DNA of 45,850 bases from contig NZ_SMKT01000063.1 of the NCBI RefSeq assembly GCF_004348735.1, positions 1 to 45,850 on the forward strand, read 5' to 3'. Positions 32,895-42,400 of this stretch are shown piece after piece; positions within the stretch are counted from its first letter, which is position 1, and every line of letters starts with the position of its first letter. Below the pieces are notes generated by a model that did not search any database, had not been told where the DNA came from, and saw only the letters and a list, made by a program, of their open reading frames with translations. The position numbers and the translations under genes are program-made. The DNA comes from Actinomadura sp. KC06 (GTDB lineage Bacteria > Actinomycetota > Actinomycetes > Streptosporangiales > Streptosporangiaceae).

Positions 32895-34181
32895 ATGCGA
32901 TCACGCACGGCCTGGCAGGCGCTGACCGACCGGGGGTTCCTGGTCACCGCCTGGCCGTGGCGGGCGACGGCGTACCTGCTCACCGGGACGCTGGCCGGCG
33001 CGCTGGAGCTCGTCCTGCTGAGCACGGCGCTCACGCTCGGGATCGTGCTGGGCATCGTCCTCGTGGGCGTGCCGCTGCTGCTGGCGCTGGGGTTATGCGG
33101 GCTGCCGGTCGCGGCGGCGGAGCGGCGGCGGCTGCGGCTGGTCGACCTGGAGCCCGCGCCCGGCCCGCACCGCGACCCCGAGCGTCCCGGCTTCTGGCCG
33201 TGGCTGCGGACCCGCTACCGCGAGCAGGCCACCTGGCGGGACCTGGCGTTCACGCTGCTGTCGGCGGCCGTGCTGTGGCCGGTGGAGCTGGCGGCCCTGG
33301 TGACCGGGCTGGCGGTGCCCGCGGCGCTGCTGACCGCCCCGGCGATCATGGCGGCGGACCCGGACGGCGAGCTGAGGCTGCTCAAGACCTGGACGCTCAC
33401 CAGCGCCTGGCAGGCTTGGGTGATACTGCCGCTCGGGGTCCTCTCGCTGCTGGTGGGGATGTATCTGGTGACGGTGGTCGCGGCGGCGCGAGGCGCGCTC
33501 ACCCGGCTGCTGCTGGTGGCGCCGCGCGAGCCGGAGCTGACCGAGCGGGTCGACGAGCTGACCCGGTCGCGGGCGCGGCTCGTCGACGCCTTCGAGGCCG
33601 AGCGGCGCCGGATCGAGCGGGACCTGCACGACGGCGCCCAGCAGCGGCTGGTCGCGCTGACCATGACGCTGGGGCTCGCCCGCACGACCACCGGGCGGGA
33701 GACCGGCGAGCTGGTCGACAAGGCGCACGCGGAGGCCAGGCTCGCGCTCGACGAGCTGCGCGAGCTGATCCGCGGCATCCACCCCAAGCTGCTCACCGAC
33801 CGGGGGCTGCCCGCCGCGGTCGACGAGCTCGCCGGCCGCTCCCCCGTCCCGGTCAAGGCCGAGCTCGACCTGCTCGGACGCCTTCCCGAGCCGGTGGAGA
33901 GCGCGCTCTACTTCGCGGTCTGCGAGGCGCTGGCGAACGTCGCGAAGCACAGCGCCGCGACCACGGCCTGGGTGACCGCCGGACGGGACGGCGACCGCGT
34001 CACGGTGGAGATCGGCGACGACGGGGTCGGCGGCGCGGCGGCGGCGCGGGGCACCGGGCTGGCCGGGCTGGTCGACCGGATCTCCGTCGTGGGCGGCACA
34101 CTCGACCTGTACAGCCCGCCCGGCGGGCCCACCCTCGTCCGCCTGGAGGTGCCGTGCGGCCCGATCGACCGCTCCGCCTAG
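32895..34181 (+). CDS. Two-component sensor histidine kinase (HisKA_3 type)
   Basis: A 428-residue sensor kinase. An N-terminal membrane sensor with about four helices (residues 25-200) precedes the dimerisation motif ERDLHDGAQQRL with phospho-acceptor His245 and a HATPase domain (CEALANVAKHS, GDDGVGG, GTGLAGLVDRI). ATG 32895 is preferred over 32859, which would extend into the operator region. Codon 67 is TTA (33093-33095). It pairs with the overlapping response regulator and probably senses envelope stress or the exported compound, inducing the divergent ABC exporter. Confidence 0.9.
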   Translation: MRSRTAWQALTDRGFLVTAWPWRATAYLLTGTLAGALELVLLSTALTLGIVLGIVLVGVPLLLALGLCGLPVAAAERRRLRLVDLEPAPGPHRDPERPGFWPWLRTRYREQATWRDLAFTLLSAAVLWPVELAALVTGLAVPAALLTAPAIMAADPDGELRLLKTWTLTSAWQAWVILPLGVLSLLVGMYLVTVVAAARGALTRLLLVAPREPELTERVDELTRSRARLVDAFEAERRRIERDLHDGAQQRLVALTMTLGLARTTTGRETGELVDKAHAEARLALDELRELIRGIHPKLLTDRGLPAAVDELAGRSPVPVKAELDLLGRLPEPVESALYFAVCEALANVAKHSAATTAWVTAGRDGDRVTVEIGDDGVGGAAAARGTGLAGLVDRISVVGGTLDLYSPPGGPTLVRLEVPCGPIDRSA

Positions 34182-34813
34182 TCGTCGCCGAGGACGGCGT
34201 GCTGCTGCGCGAGGGCCTGGTCGGCCTGCTCGCCAGGTTCGGCCACGAGGTGGCCGCCGCCGTCGGCGACGCGGACGAGCTGATCGCCGCGGTCTCCGAG
34301 CACGCGCCCGACCTGGTGCTGACGGACGTGCGGATGCCGCCCGACTTCTCCGACGAGGGGCTGCGCGCCGCGGTGGAGCTGCGCTCGTCCCAGCCGGGGC
34401 TGGCGGTCATGGTGCTCAGCCAGTACGTCCAGCACGCCTACGCGGCCGAGCTCTTCGACTCGGTCGGCGGGCGCGGCGTCGGCTACCTGCTCAAGGACCG
34501 GGTCGGCGACATCGACGAGTTCCGCGGCGCCCTGGAGCAGGTGGCCGCCGGTGGCACGGTCGTCGACCCGGAGGTGGTCCGGCACCTGCTGCGCCGCCGG
34601 CACGACCCGCTGGCCCCGCTGACCGGCCGCGAGCGGGAGGTGCTGGCCCTGATGGCGGAGGGACGCACCAACGCCGGGATCGCCCGGGCGCTGACGGTGT
34701 CGGAGGCGGCGGTGGCCAAGCACATCGGGAACATCCTCATCAAGCTGGAGCTGCCGCGCACCGAGGATGATCATCGCCGGGTGCTCGCGGTGCTCACGTA
34801 CCTGCGCCGCTGA
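34154..34813 (+). CDS. LuxR/NarL-family response regulator
   Basis: A 219-residue regulator with an N-terminal receiver domain (acidic pocket VVAEDG, phospho-acceptor Asp58 in LVLTDVRMPP, YLLKDR) and a C-terminal LuxR helix-turn-helix (LTGREREVLALMAEG, TVSEAAVAKHIGNIL). GTG 34154 follows a GGAGG site and overlaps the kinase gene by 28 bp. It is likely activated by the adjacent kinase to control the divergent ABC exporter. Confidence 0.92.
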   Translation: MRPDRPLRLVVAEDGVLLREGLVGLLARFGHEVAAAVGDADELIAAVSEHAPDLVLTDVRMPPDFSDEGLRAAVELRSSQPGLAVMVLSQYVQHAYAAELFDSVGGRGVGYLLKDRVGDIDEFRGALEQVAAGGTVVDPEVVRHLLRRRHDPLAPLTGREREVLALMAEGRTNAGIARALTVSEAAVAKHIGNILIKLELPRTEDDHRRVLAVLTYLRR

Positions 34814-34857
34814 CCCCGCCCACCCGCGCCGCTGACCCCGCGTATCCGCGCGGCTGC
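34804..34857 (+). repeat. 22-bp tandem repeat across the response-regulator stop codon
   Basis: Units gcgccgctgaccccgc plus six bases occur at 34804-34825 and 34826-34847, with a partial third from 34848. The first unit contains the stop codon of the regulator. It is a small tandem duplication analogous to the one at 28428-28500. Confidence 0.6.
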
Positions 34858-35170
34858 GGGCTGACCACTAACGGCCATGCGCCCCGCGAGAGCCACGATA
34901 AGCGCTGACAAGCCGCAACCGTTCCGGTCAAGCGATTGTCGGCCAGACGTCTATACGCAGCCTATATCTGCTGGACGGAGCCGCACGGCGCCCGCCTGAA
35001 CGCCAGGTGAACCGGCAAATTTCCAGATTGTCCTGTTTGGTTGACATCTGTCCCACTGCGGAGTCATCATGATCAAGGCCCGGCGGGCTTAGATCGCTCC
35101 CTTAAACGACAGACGGGGAATGTCCTATATAGATCTTGCTGGTCCAGCTCACACGGGGGAAAGCCAGACC
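34814..35170. other. Regulatory spacer upstream of the SARP gene
   Basis: This 357-bp stretch is clearly less GC-rich than its surroundings. It holds the tail of the 22-bp repeat, an AT-rich segment with TATA-like words near 34955-34970 and a -35/-10 candidate at 35041-35070. No further gene is visible. An upstream in-frame start at 35120 exists but lacks family similarity. Confidence 0.6.
35041..35070 (+). promoter_or_regulatory. Candidate promoter of the SARP gene
   Basis: A perfect TTGACA -35 (35041-35046), an 18-bp spacer and CATCAT as -10 (35065-35070, four of six consensus bases) lie about 100 bp before the ATG. It is a plausible sigma-70-type promoter. Confidence 0.45.
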
Positions 35171-37009
35171 ATGGAAATCTTCATTCTCGGGTCCATTGAA
35201 GCGCGCCTGAACGGCGAGCGCATTTCACTGGACGGCGCCAAACAGAAAACAGTTCTCGCCGCGCTGCTGCTATCGCGCGACCACATCCTCCCGGACTACC
35301 GGCTCAGCGGGCTGCTATGGGGGGAGAACCCGCCCGCCACCGCCAGCTCCCAGATCTATACTTATGTCTCCCGGCTGCGCAAGTACCTCGGCGGCGAGGT
35401 CAGCATCGTGCGCAAACCGCCTGGCTACATGATGAGCATCGGGCGTGCGGTCCTAGATCACGAAATATTCCAGCGGCTCGCCCGCGCCGGTCAGCTGGAC
35501 CTGAAGAACCGGCAATTCCGCAGCGCCAGCGAACATTTCAGGCAGGCGCTTTCCCTTTGGCGAGGCCCGGCTCTCGCCAATGTCAGCGAATTCCTCGCCG
35601 AGGCCGAATTACCGCGCCTTGAAGAGGCCCGGATGACCGCCATCGAGGACCGGGTGGAGGCCCGGCTGGCGCTGGGCGAGCAGCTCCAGGTGATCCCCGA
35701 GCTGACCGGTCTCGTCGCCGAGTACCCGCTGCGCGAGCGGCTGCGCGCGCAGCTCATGGTCGCGCTGTACCGGGCCGGGCGGCAGGCCGACGCGCTCACG
35801 GTCTTCCACGCGGGCCGCCGGCTGCTGGCCGAGGAGCTCGGCGTGGACCCGGGCGCGACGCTGACCGACACGCACCTGGCCATCCTGGCCAACGCCCCCG
35901 CGCTCGACCACACCCCCGGGATCGAGCCGGTGCGCGGCGTGGAGCGGCATACGCTGCGGCCCCGGCTGCTGCCGCCCAACGTCATCGACTTCGCCGGCCG
36001 CGCCGCCGAGCTGTCCGAGGTCGTCGCGGCGCTGACCGCGCGCGACGTCGCGGCCCCGGCCGCGGTCGAGATCTCCGGGATGCCCGGCGTCGGCAAGAGC
36101 GCGCTCGCGCTCCGGGCCGCCCACGCCGCCAGGGACCACTTCCCGGACGGGCAGCTGTACGCCGACCTGGCCCCGGCCGACGGCGCGCCGCTCGCCCCGG
36201 GGACCGTGGTGCTGTCGTTCCTGCGCGCCCTCGGCATGACCGACAAGGAGATCCCCGCCGAGTTCGGCGAGCGCGTCCGGCTGTACCGCACCCTCACCGC
36301 CGACCGCCGCGTGCTCGTCGTGCTCGACCACGCGGAGAACGAGGCGATGCTCCGCCCGCTGCTGCCCAGCGGACAGGACTGCCGGACCCTCTTCACCGCA
36401 CGCCGGGACGTCGCGTCCGGCGTCGGCGCCCGCACCGTCCGGCTGGAGACCCTGGACGACGAGGGCTCGCTGGCCATGCTGACGAGGATCGTGGGCGACG
36501 AGCGGGTCGCCGCGGAGCCGGAGGCCGCGCAGCGGATCGCCGCACTGTGCGGCGGGCTGCCGCTCGCGCTGCGCGTCGCCGGGACACGGCTCTGCACCAA
36601 GCCCCACTGGCCGCTGGAGACGATGGTCCGGCGGCTGGAATGGTCCCGCTCCCGGCTCGACGTGCTGCGGCACGGCTCGCTCGACGTACGGACCCGGATC
36701 GAGAGCGGTTTCCTTGAGCTCGACGGGCAGGCCCGCGACACCTTCGCGCTGCTCGGCCTGCTCGACGACCCGGACTTCACCGCGCCGGCGGCGTCGCGGG
36801 TCCTCTCGCTCTCCGAGGCCGAGAGCGAGGAGATCCTGGAGACGCTCCTGGACGCGCGCATGCTCCAGGTCAGCGCCTGCGCGAAGACGGGCCATTTCCG
36901 CTACCGGTTCCACGAGCTGTTCCGGCTGTTCGCCCGCGAGCAGGCCACCGGCCGGACCCTCGACGACATCATCGGCGCCGACGGGGAGCCCCTCACCGCC
37001 CGCTGCTGA
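35171..37009 (+). CDS. SARP-family activator with NB-ARC domain (AfsR-like, short form)
   Basis: A 612-residue regulator. It has an OmpR-type winged-helix domain (residues 1-95, QIYTYVSRLRKYLG), a BTAD all-helical domain (95-245, RLLAEELGVDPG) and an NB-ARC ATPase with Walker A GMPGVGKS at 303-310 and GGLPLALRVAG. It lacks the C-terminal TPR of full AfsR. SARPs activate antibiotic clusters by binding direct repeats near promoters. ATG 35171 is selected because the DNA-binding fold starts at MEIFILGSIEA and a GGGGGAAAG site precedes it. Codon 147 is TTA (35609-35611), so translation probably needs bldA tRNA. It converges on the downstream MFS gene. It is the likely main activator of the cluster. 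Confidence 0.93.
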   Translation: MEIFILGSIEARLNGERISLDGAKQKTVLAALLLSRDHILPDYRLSGLLWGENPPATASSQIYTYVSRLRKYLGGEVSIVRKPPGYMMSIGRAVLDHEIFQRLARAGQLDLKNRQFRSASEHFRQALSLWRGPALANVSEFLAEAELPRLEEARMTAIEDRVEARLALGEQLQVIPELTGLVAEYPLRERLRAQLMVALYRAGRQADALTVFHAGRRLLAEELGVDPGATLTDTHLAILANAPALDHTPGIEPVRGVERHTLRPRLLPPNVIDFAGRAAELSEVVAALTARDVAAPAAVEISGMPGVGKSALALRAAHAARDHFPDGQLYADLAPADGAPLAPGTVVLSFLRALGMTDKEIPAEFGERVRLYRTLTADRRVLVVLDHAENEAMLRPLLPSGQDCRTLFTARRDVASGVGARTVRLETLDDEGSLAMLTRIVGDERVAAEPEAAQRIAALCGGLPLALRVAGTRLCTKPHWPLETMVRRLEWSRSRLDVLRHGSLDVRTRIESGFLELDGQARDTFALLGLLDDPDFTAPAASRVLSLSEAESEEILETLLDARMLQVSACAKTGHFRYRFHELFRLFAREQATGRTLDDIIGADGEPLTARC

Positions 37010-37044
37010 ACCACCGCTTGCGGCGTCCGCCCCGGTACCCGCCT

Positions 37045-38439
37045 CTACCCGCCTCCCGCCGGAGGGACGGACGGCCTCCCGTCCCCGGCGGTGGGCGGGT
37101 CGTCGTCCTCGGCGAGGGGGATGTCGCCCACCCGGTGCGGCACGGACCGGATCGCGGGGCTGATCACGGTGGCGAGCGCCAGGCAGATCATGGCCGCGCC
37201 CAGCCCGAGCACCGTGTGGGTCGCGCCCCACGCGTCGAGCGCGATGCCGGTCACCAGAGGGCCGAGGGCGCTGAGCCCGGAGCCGAGCAGGTCCATGACG
37301 CTGCTCGCGCGGCCCTGCATGCGGTCCGGGGTCGTCCGGACGAGGTAGACCCCGCCGACCACGTTGAACGTGCCGGAGATGACCGAGACCGCGATGAAGA
37401 TCGCGCCGAGCGCCACCGGGTCCCGCACCACCGCGACCAGCGGCAGCAGCACCGCCCACGCGATGTTCCCCCAGATGACGATGGCCCGCATGGTCATCAG
37501 CCGCATCCACAGCGGCCCCGTGGCCGCGCCGAGCACGCCGCCAATGCCGCGGGCGACCAGGATCACCGCGAAGGCGGTCTTCGTCAGGTCCTCGTCGTGC
37601 TCGACCAGGTACGCGAGGGCGAGGCTGATGCCCTGGAACAGCAGGTTGCTGCCCGCGACGACCACCATCACGGCGCGCAGGAACCGCTGGCGCCACACCC
37701 ACGCGAGGCCCTGCCGGATCGGTCCGATGATGCCCTTCGGGCGCCGCCGGGACGGGCGCTGGAGGTCCTTCCTGATGAACAGCATCCCGCACAGGCCGAA
37801 CAGGTGGCTGAGGGCGGTGAACGTCGTCGGCCACCAGTGCGCGAGCCCGTAGATCGCGGTTCCGAGCGGCTGCCCCAGGAGCCCGGCGCCGCGGCCGCGC
37901 GCCTCGTTCTGCGCCAGCGCCGCCGAGAGCTGGGACGGGGCGACGAGGTTGCGCACCGCGCCGCGTTCGGCGTGCTTGTAGAAGATGGTCAGCGACGACT
38001 CGACGAAGGCCGCGACGACCAGGTGCGGCAGCCACAGCCGGCCGAAGGCCAGCGCGAGCGCCACGCTCCCGACCGCGAGCACGGCGCCGCCGTTGCAGGC
38101 GGTCATCAGCCATTTGCGGTTCCAGCGGTCCACCAGGGCGCCGGCCGGAAGCTGGACGAGGAGGTTGGGCAGGAGCGCGGCGAAGCCGACCAGGCCCGCG
38201 GCCGTCCCCGAGCCGGTCAGGAACACGACGAGCAGCGGGTAGGTGATCGCGCTGACCCGGGTGCCGAGCAGCGAGGCGGCCGCCCCGCTCCACAGCAGCA
38301 GGAAGTCGCGGTTGCGGCGGAGCGGCGGCGGGACGTCCGGCGGGAGGTCCTCCGGGACGTCCGCCGAGCGCGGGACGTCCGGCGGGCGCGGCCCATCCGG
38401 GGGGCCGGCGGTCGCCGGGGGCCGCCGCACGGTGCTCAT
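37045..38439 (-). CDS. MFS exporter (EntS/drug-efflux-like)
   Basis: A 464-residue MFS transporter with 12 predicted helices and the loop motif GALVDRWNRKWLM typical of EntS-like exporters. A Pro-rich N-terminal tail of about 45 residues precedes helix 1, and a Pro/Gly-rich tail ends the protein. The ATG at 38439 overlaps the carbamoyltransferase stop by 4 bp, so it is expressed with the NRPS operon. Export of the peptide product is the likely role. Confidence 0.9.
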   Translation of the reverse strand: MSTVRRPPATAGPPDGPRPPDVPRSADVPEDLPPDVPPPLRRNRDFLLLWSGAAASLLGTRVSAITYPLLVVFLTGSGTAAGLVGFAALLPNLLVQLPAGALVDRWNRKWLMTACNGGAVLAVGSVALALAFGRLWLPHLVVAAFVESSLTIFYKHAERGAVRNLVAPSQLSAALAQNEARGRGAGLLGQPLGTAIYGLAHWWPTTFTALSHLFGLCGMLFIRKDLQRPSRRRPKGIIGPIRQGLAWVWRQRFLRAVMVVVAGSNLLFQGISLALAYLVEHDEDLTKTAFAVILVARGIGGVLGAATGPLWMRLMTMRAIVIWGNIAWAVLLPLVAVVRDPVALGAIFIAVSVISGTFNVVGGVYLVRTTPDRMQGRASSVMDLLGSGLSALGPLVTGIALDAWGATHTVLGLGAAMICLALATVISPAIRSVPHRVGDIPLAEDDDPPTAGDGRPSVPPAGGG

Positions 38440-39404
38440 CGTCCCGGCGAACCGCCCCTCGATGCGGTGCCGTCGGTAGGCGCGGTGCCGTGGCGGCACC
38501 ACTCCAGCGCCGCCATCGCGCTGTGCATCTTGTTCTCGGCCTGGTCGAAGGCGATGCTCATCGGCCCGTCCAGGACCTCGGCGGTGACCTCGTCGCCGCG
38601 GTGCGCGGGCAGGTCGTGCATGAAGACGGCCTTGGGGCTGCGCTCCCACAGGCCGGCGGTGACGCGGAACGGGGTGAAGACCGTCCGCCAGTCCGGGTCG
38701 GGCTTGGCGGTCCCCGTCGTCTCCCACCTGGTGGTGTAGACGACGTCGGAGTCGCCGGGCAGGTCGTCCATGTGGTGGTGCTCGGCGACCGCCGCGCCGG
38801 TGTCCGCGGCCTGCCGGAGGGCCCGCTCCCGGATCGCGGCGGCGAGGCCGTAGCCGGGCGGGGTGCGCAGCTCCAGGCGGACGCCCTCGAACCGGCTGAG
38901 CGCCAGCGCCAGCGCGGCCGCCGTGTTGTTGCCCTCCCCCACGTAGAGGATCTTCAGGCCCTCGATCCGGCCGAACCGGCCGTTCAGCGTCACCAGGTCG
39001 GCGAGCGCCTGGGTCGGGTGCTCGTCGGCGCTCATCGCGTTGACGACGGCCATCCGGTCCTGGCCGTGGGCCCAGGCCCGCATCTCCGCCGGGTCGCCGG
39101 CCGTCCGGGCGACGAGCACGTCGAGCATCCGGGCGAAGACCCGGCCGGTGTCCGCCGCCGTCTCGCCGGTGTTGGTCTGCAGGTCGTCCGGCCCGAACGT
39201 GACGATCTGCGCGCCGAGGCGGAGCGCGCCGCTGGAGAACGCGGTGCGGGTCCGGGTGGACGTCTTGCGGAAGTAGATCCCCGCCACCTGGCCCGCCAGG
39301 GCAGGGGGCGGGGCGTGCTCGCGGGCGGCGAACCGGGTTCCGCGCGCGACGATCGAGCGCAGGTCGGCGTCGGTCAGGTCGTTGATCGAGATGAGGTGTC
39401 GCAC
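38436..39404 (-). CDS. Ornithine-carbamoyltransferase-like enzyme with altered HCLP motif
   Basis: A 322-residue aspartate/ornithine carbamoyltransferase family enzyme. The carbamoyl-phosphate motifs STRTRTAF (49-56) and HPTQ (129-132) are intact. The amino-substrate motif normally read as HCLP is HDLP (263-266), with Asp264 replacing the Cys that contacts ornithine. This argues for another amine acceptor. GTG 39404 has a GAGGAG site and lies 29 bp after the NRPS stop, so it is co-transcribed with the NRPS. It could carbamoylate an amine or hydrazine side chain (inference); primary arginine biosynthesis is less likely in this setting. Confidence 0.88.
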   Translation of the reverse strand: MRHLISINDLTDADLRSIVARGTRFAAREHAPPPALAGQVAGIYFRKTSTRTRTAFSSGALRLGAQIVTFGPDDLQTNTGETAADTGRVFARMLDVLVARTAGDPAEMRAWAHGQDRMAVVNAMSADEHPTQALADLVTLNGRFGRIEGLKILYVGEGNNTAAALALALSRFEGVRLELRTPPGYGLAAAIRERALRQAADTGAAVAEHHHMDDLPGDSDVVYTTRWETTGTAKPDPDWRTVFTPFRVTAGLWERSPKAVFMHDLPAHRGDEVTAEVLDGPMSIAFDQAENKMHSAMAALEWCRHGTAPTDGTASRGGSPGR

Positions 39405-39433
39405 GACGCTTGTCTCCTCTGCTGGTCGGGGGG

Positions 39434-42400
39434 TCAGGCCGGGTCGGAGGCGGTGCGGCCCGCCCGCCAGTCGTCGGCCAGGCGGCCGCGGCCGAAGTCC
39501 CCGTCCCGGCGGCCGAGCGCGGCCACCAGCAGGCGCACCACGGCGCCGCCGGACTCGCCGTTGGTGAGCGCGACGAAGCCGGTGCCGCCGGTGACGCGGC
39601 TGATCGACATGTTCCAGTAGCCGATCGGCTCGCCGCCGTGGCCGAACTCCAGGTCCGCGCCGGTGTCGTCGACGATGGAGCCGAGGCCGTAGAAGGCGCC
39701 CGGGTGCGGCACCAGCATCTGGCGCGCCAGCTCCGTGCGGATGAGCGCGGACTCCTCGCCGCGGTGCGCCCGGCGGATCTCCCGGGCGATCTTCGTCAGG
39801 TCCTCGGCGGTGGTCCACAGCCCCGCCGCCGCCACCTCCAGCCGGACCCGCCAGCCGCCCTCGATCGGCGTGCCGTCGGGCGCGTGCCCCACCGCCACGG
39901 ACCGGCCGGACGTCTCCGGGAAGCGCTGGTGGTAGCTGCTGGCGTCCATGCCCAGCGGGCCGAGCACCAGCGTGTCCATCAGCTCGGTGAAGGGCAGCCC
40001 GGTGACGTCCTCCATCACCTGCTGGAGCACCGACCAGTTGACGTTGGCCTTGCGGTACACGGCGCCGGGCGTGCCCGCCGCGCGGACCGGCGGCGTGGTC
40101 ACCGGCGGCCGCCCGCACAGCAGGTCGAGCAGCGCCGGGACGGGCTCGTCGCGCCGGTAGCCCTTGTTGGGGGCGAGGCTCAGCCCCGAGGTGTTGCCCA
40201 GCAGGTGCCGCACGGTGATCACGGGCGGCGCGGCGCCGTCCTCGGCGCCGGGCACCCGCCAGGACGTCAGGTAGCTGTTGACGTCCTCGTCGAGGTCTAG
40301 GCGGCCCTGTTCGACCAGGGTGAGCGCCCCGAGGGCGGTCACGTGCTTGCTGATGGACCCGGCCTGGAAGAGCGTGTCCGGGGTGACCGGGTCCGTCCCG
40401 CCCGCGGCGAGGACGCCGTGCGCGTGCAGTTCGGCGGGCTCGCCGTCGCGGAGGATCGCGATGCTGACGCCCGGCACGTGCTCGTCCCGCATGGTGGCCA
40501 GCAGGCCGGGCACCGGCTCGGCCGCGGCGCGCCGGGGCCTGGCGGAGGGGGCCGTCGCTGGACGTTCGACGAGTTCGGCGACCCTGGTCAGATGCTCCAC
40601 GGCGAGCCGGGTGGCCGCGACCTCGTCCAGGTCGCGGGCCGGGTAGGTCCAGCGGACCCGGAGCCGTCCGGCGCGGACGCCCGCGTCGATCTCCAGCGGA
40701 CGCGGGCGTGCCGGGGAGCCGTGCTGCACCGGCCGGGTGTCGCGGGCGACGGCCCGCAATCCGACCTGGGGCTCGGGCAGAGCGGCCAGTTCGGCGGCGA
40801 TGTCGCCACCGGGATCGAGGCGGAGAAGTCCGTACGCGATGCCCTGGTCCGGGATCGCGCCGAGCTGGCCCCGGACGGACCTGAGCACCGAGGCGGGTTC
40901 GCGTTTCGACGGCAGCCAGAGCTGCAGCGGGTGGCGGTGCGCGAAGAGGCCCACGGCGCGGCCGAGACCGGACCGGCCGCCGTCCTCCACGTCGATCAGC
41001 ACCCGGTCGCCGCCCGCCCAGCGGGTGAGCACGAGCCCGAGCGCCGTCAGCAGGACGTCCGTCGCGCCGTCACCGGGAAGCGCGGCGGTGAGGTCGGGCG
41101 GCAGCTCGACCTCGACCGAGCCGCGTTCACCCACCCCGTCGCCGCTCAGCGGGAGCGGCGCGGCCGGTGCCCGGTTGAGCCACAGGTGGGCCTGGGCCTC
41201 GATCTCCTCGGACCCGGCCTGCTCGGCCAGCCGGCGCGCCCACTCCGCGAAGGACTCCGCGGCGGGCAGCTCCGGCGTCTCCCCCGCGGCCAGCGCCCGG
41301 ACGGCGGTCTCCAGGTCGGCCGCGACGATCGCGACGGACGCCTCGTCGGCCAGCAGCGGATCGACGCGCAGGGCGATCCGGTGCCCATCGGCCTCGGCGC
41401 TCAGCACTGCGCCGTCCATCGCCTCTTCGACGGTCGCCACGCGCGCCGTGCCTGTTTCGGCGTCCAGGCGGAGCCGGAGCGCGTCGTGGTGGCCGATCAC
41501 CGTGCGCAGCGCCCGGTCGAGAACTTCGGGGTGGACGGCGTGGTCCAGCGTGAGGTGCGCCTCATGGGCGTGCCCGTTCCCCTGGGCCGACGCGCGATCC
41601 AGCAGCGTCCGCTGGAACGGGGTGAGCGGCACCGTCGGCGCGGGCTCGGCGGCGGCGGTGTCCTGGTCGATGGCGGCGGCCAGGTCTTCCAGCGTCTCGT
41701 GCTGGTACATCCGCCACACCGACACGGTGAGCCCGGCGCGGCGCGCGGCCGCCAGCACCTGGATCATCAGGATCGAGTGCCCGCCGAGGTCGAGGAACTT
41801 GTCGTGCACCCCGACCTGCGGGACGTTCAGCACCCGGGACCAGATGTCGGCGAGGATCCGCTCGGTCTTGGTGCGCGGCGCGACGAACGCGTGCCCGGCG
41901 CCCATCGCCGACCGGTCCGGGTCGGGCAGCGCGGACCGGTCGAGCTTGCCGTTGGCGTTGAGCGGGATCTCGTCCAGCCGGACGAAGGCGGCCGGGACCA
42001 TGTACTCCGGCAGCCGCTGCGCGCAGTACTCGTCCAGCCCGTCCAGGGTGTCGCCGGCGACGTAGTAGCCCACCAGGAGCGTGTTGTCCGGGGTGGGACG
42101 GAACGTGGTCACGGCGGCGTCCCGGATCTCCTCGTGCCCGGCCAGCACGGCGCGGATCTCGCCGGGTTCGACGCGGTAGCCGCGGATCTTGACCTGGTCG
42201 TCGACCCGGCCGATGAACTCCACGTTGCCGTCGGGTGCGCGGCGGACCAGGTCGCCTGTGCGGTACAGCCGCGTCCCGGGGTTCCCGAACGGGTCGGGGA
42301 CGAACCGGTCGGCGGTCAGCTCCGGACGGCCCGCATACCCGCGCGCCACCCCGACCCCACCGACGTACAGTTCGCCGACCACGCCCACCGGGACCGGACG

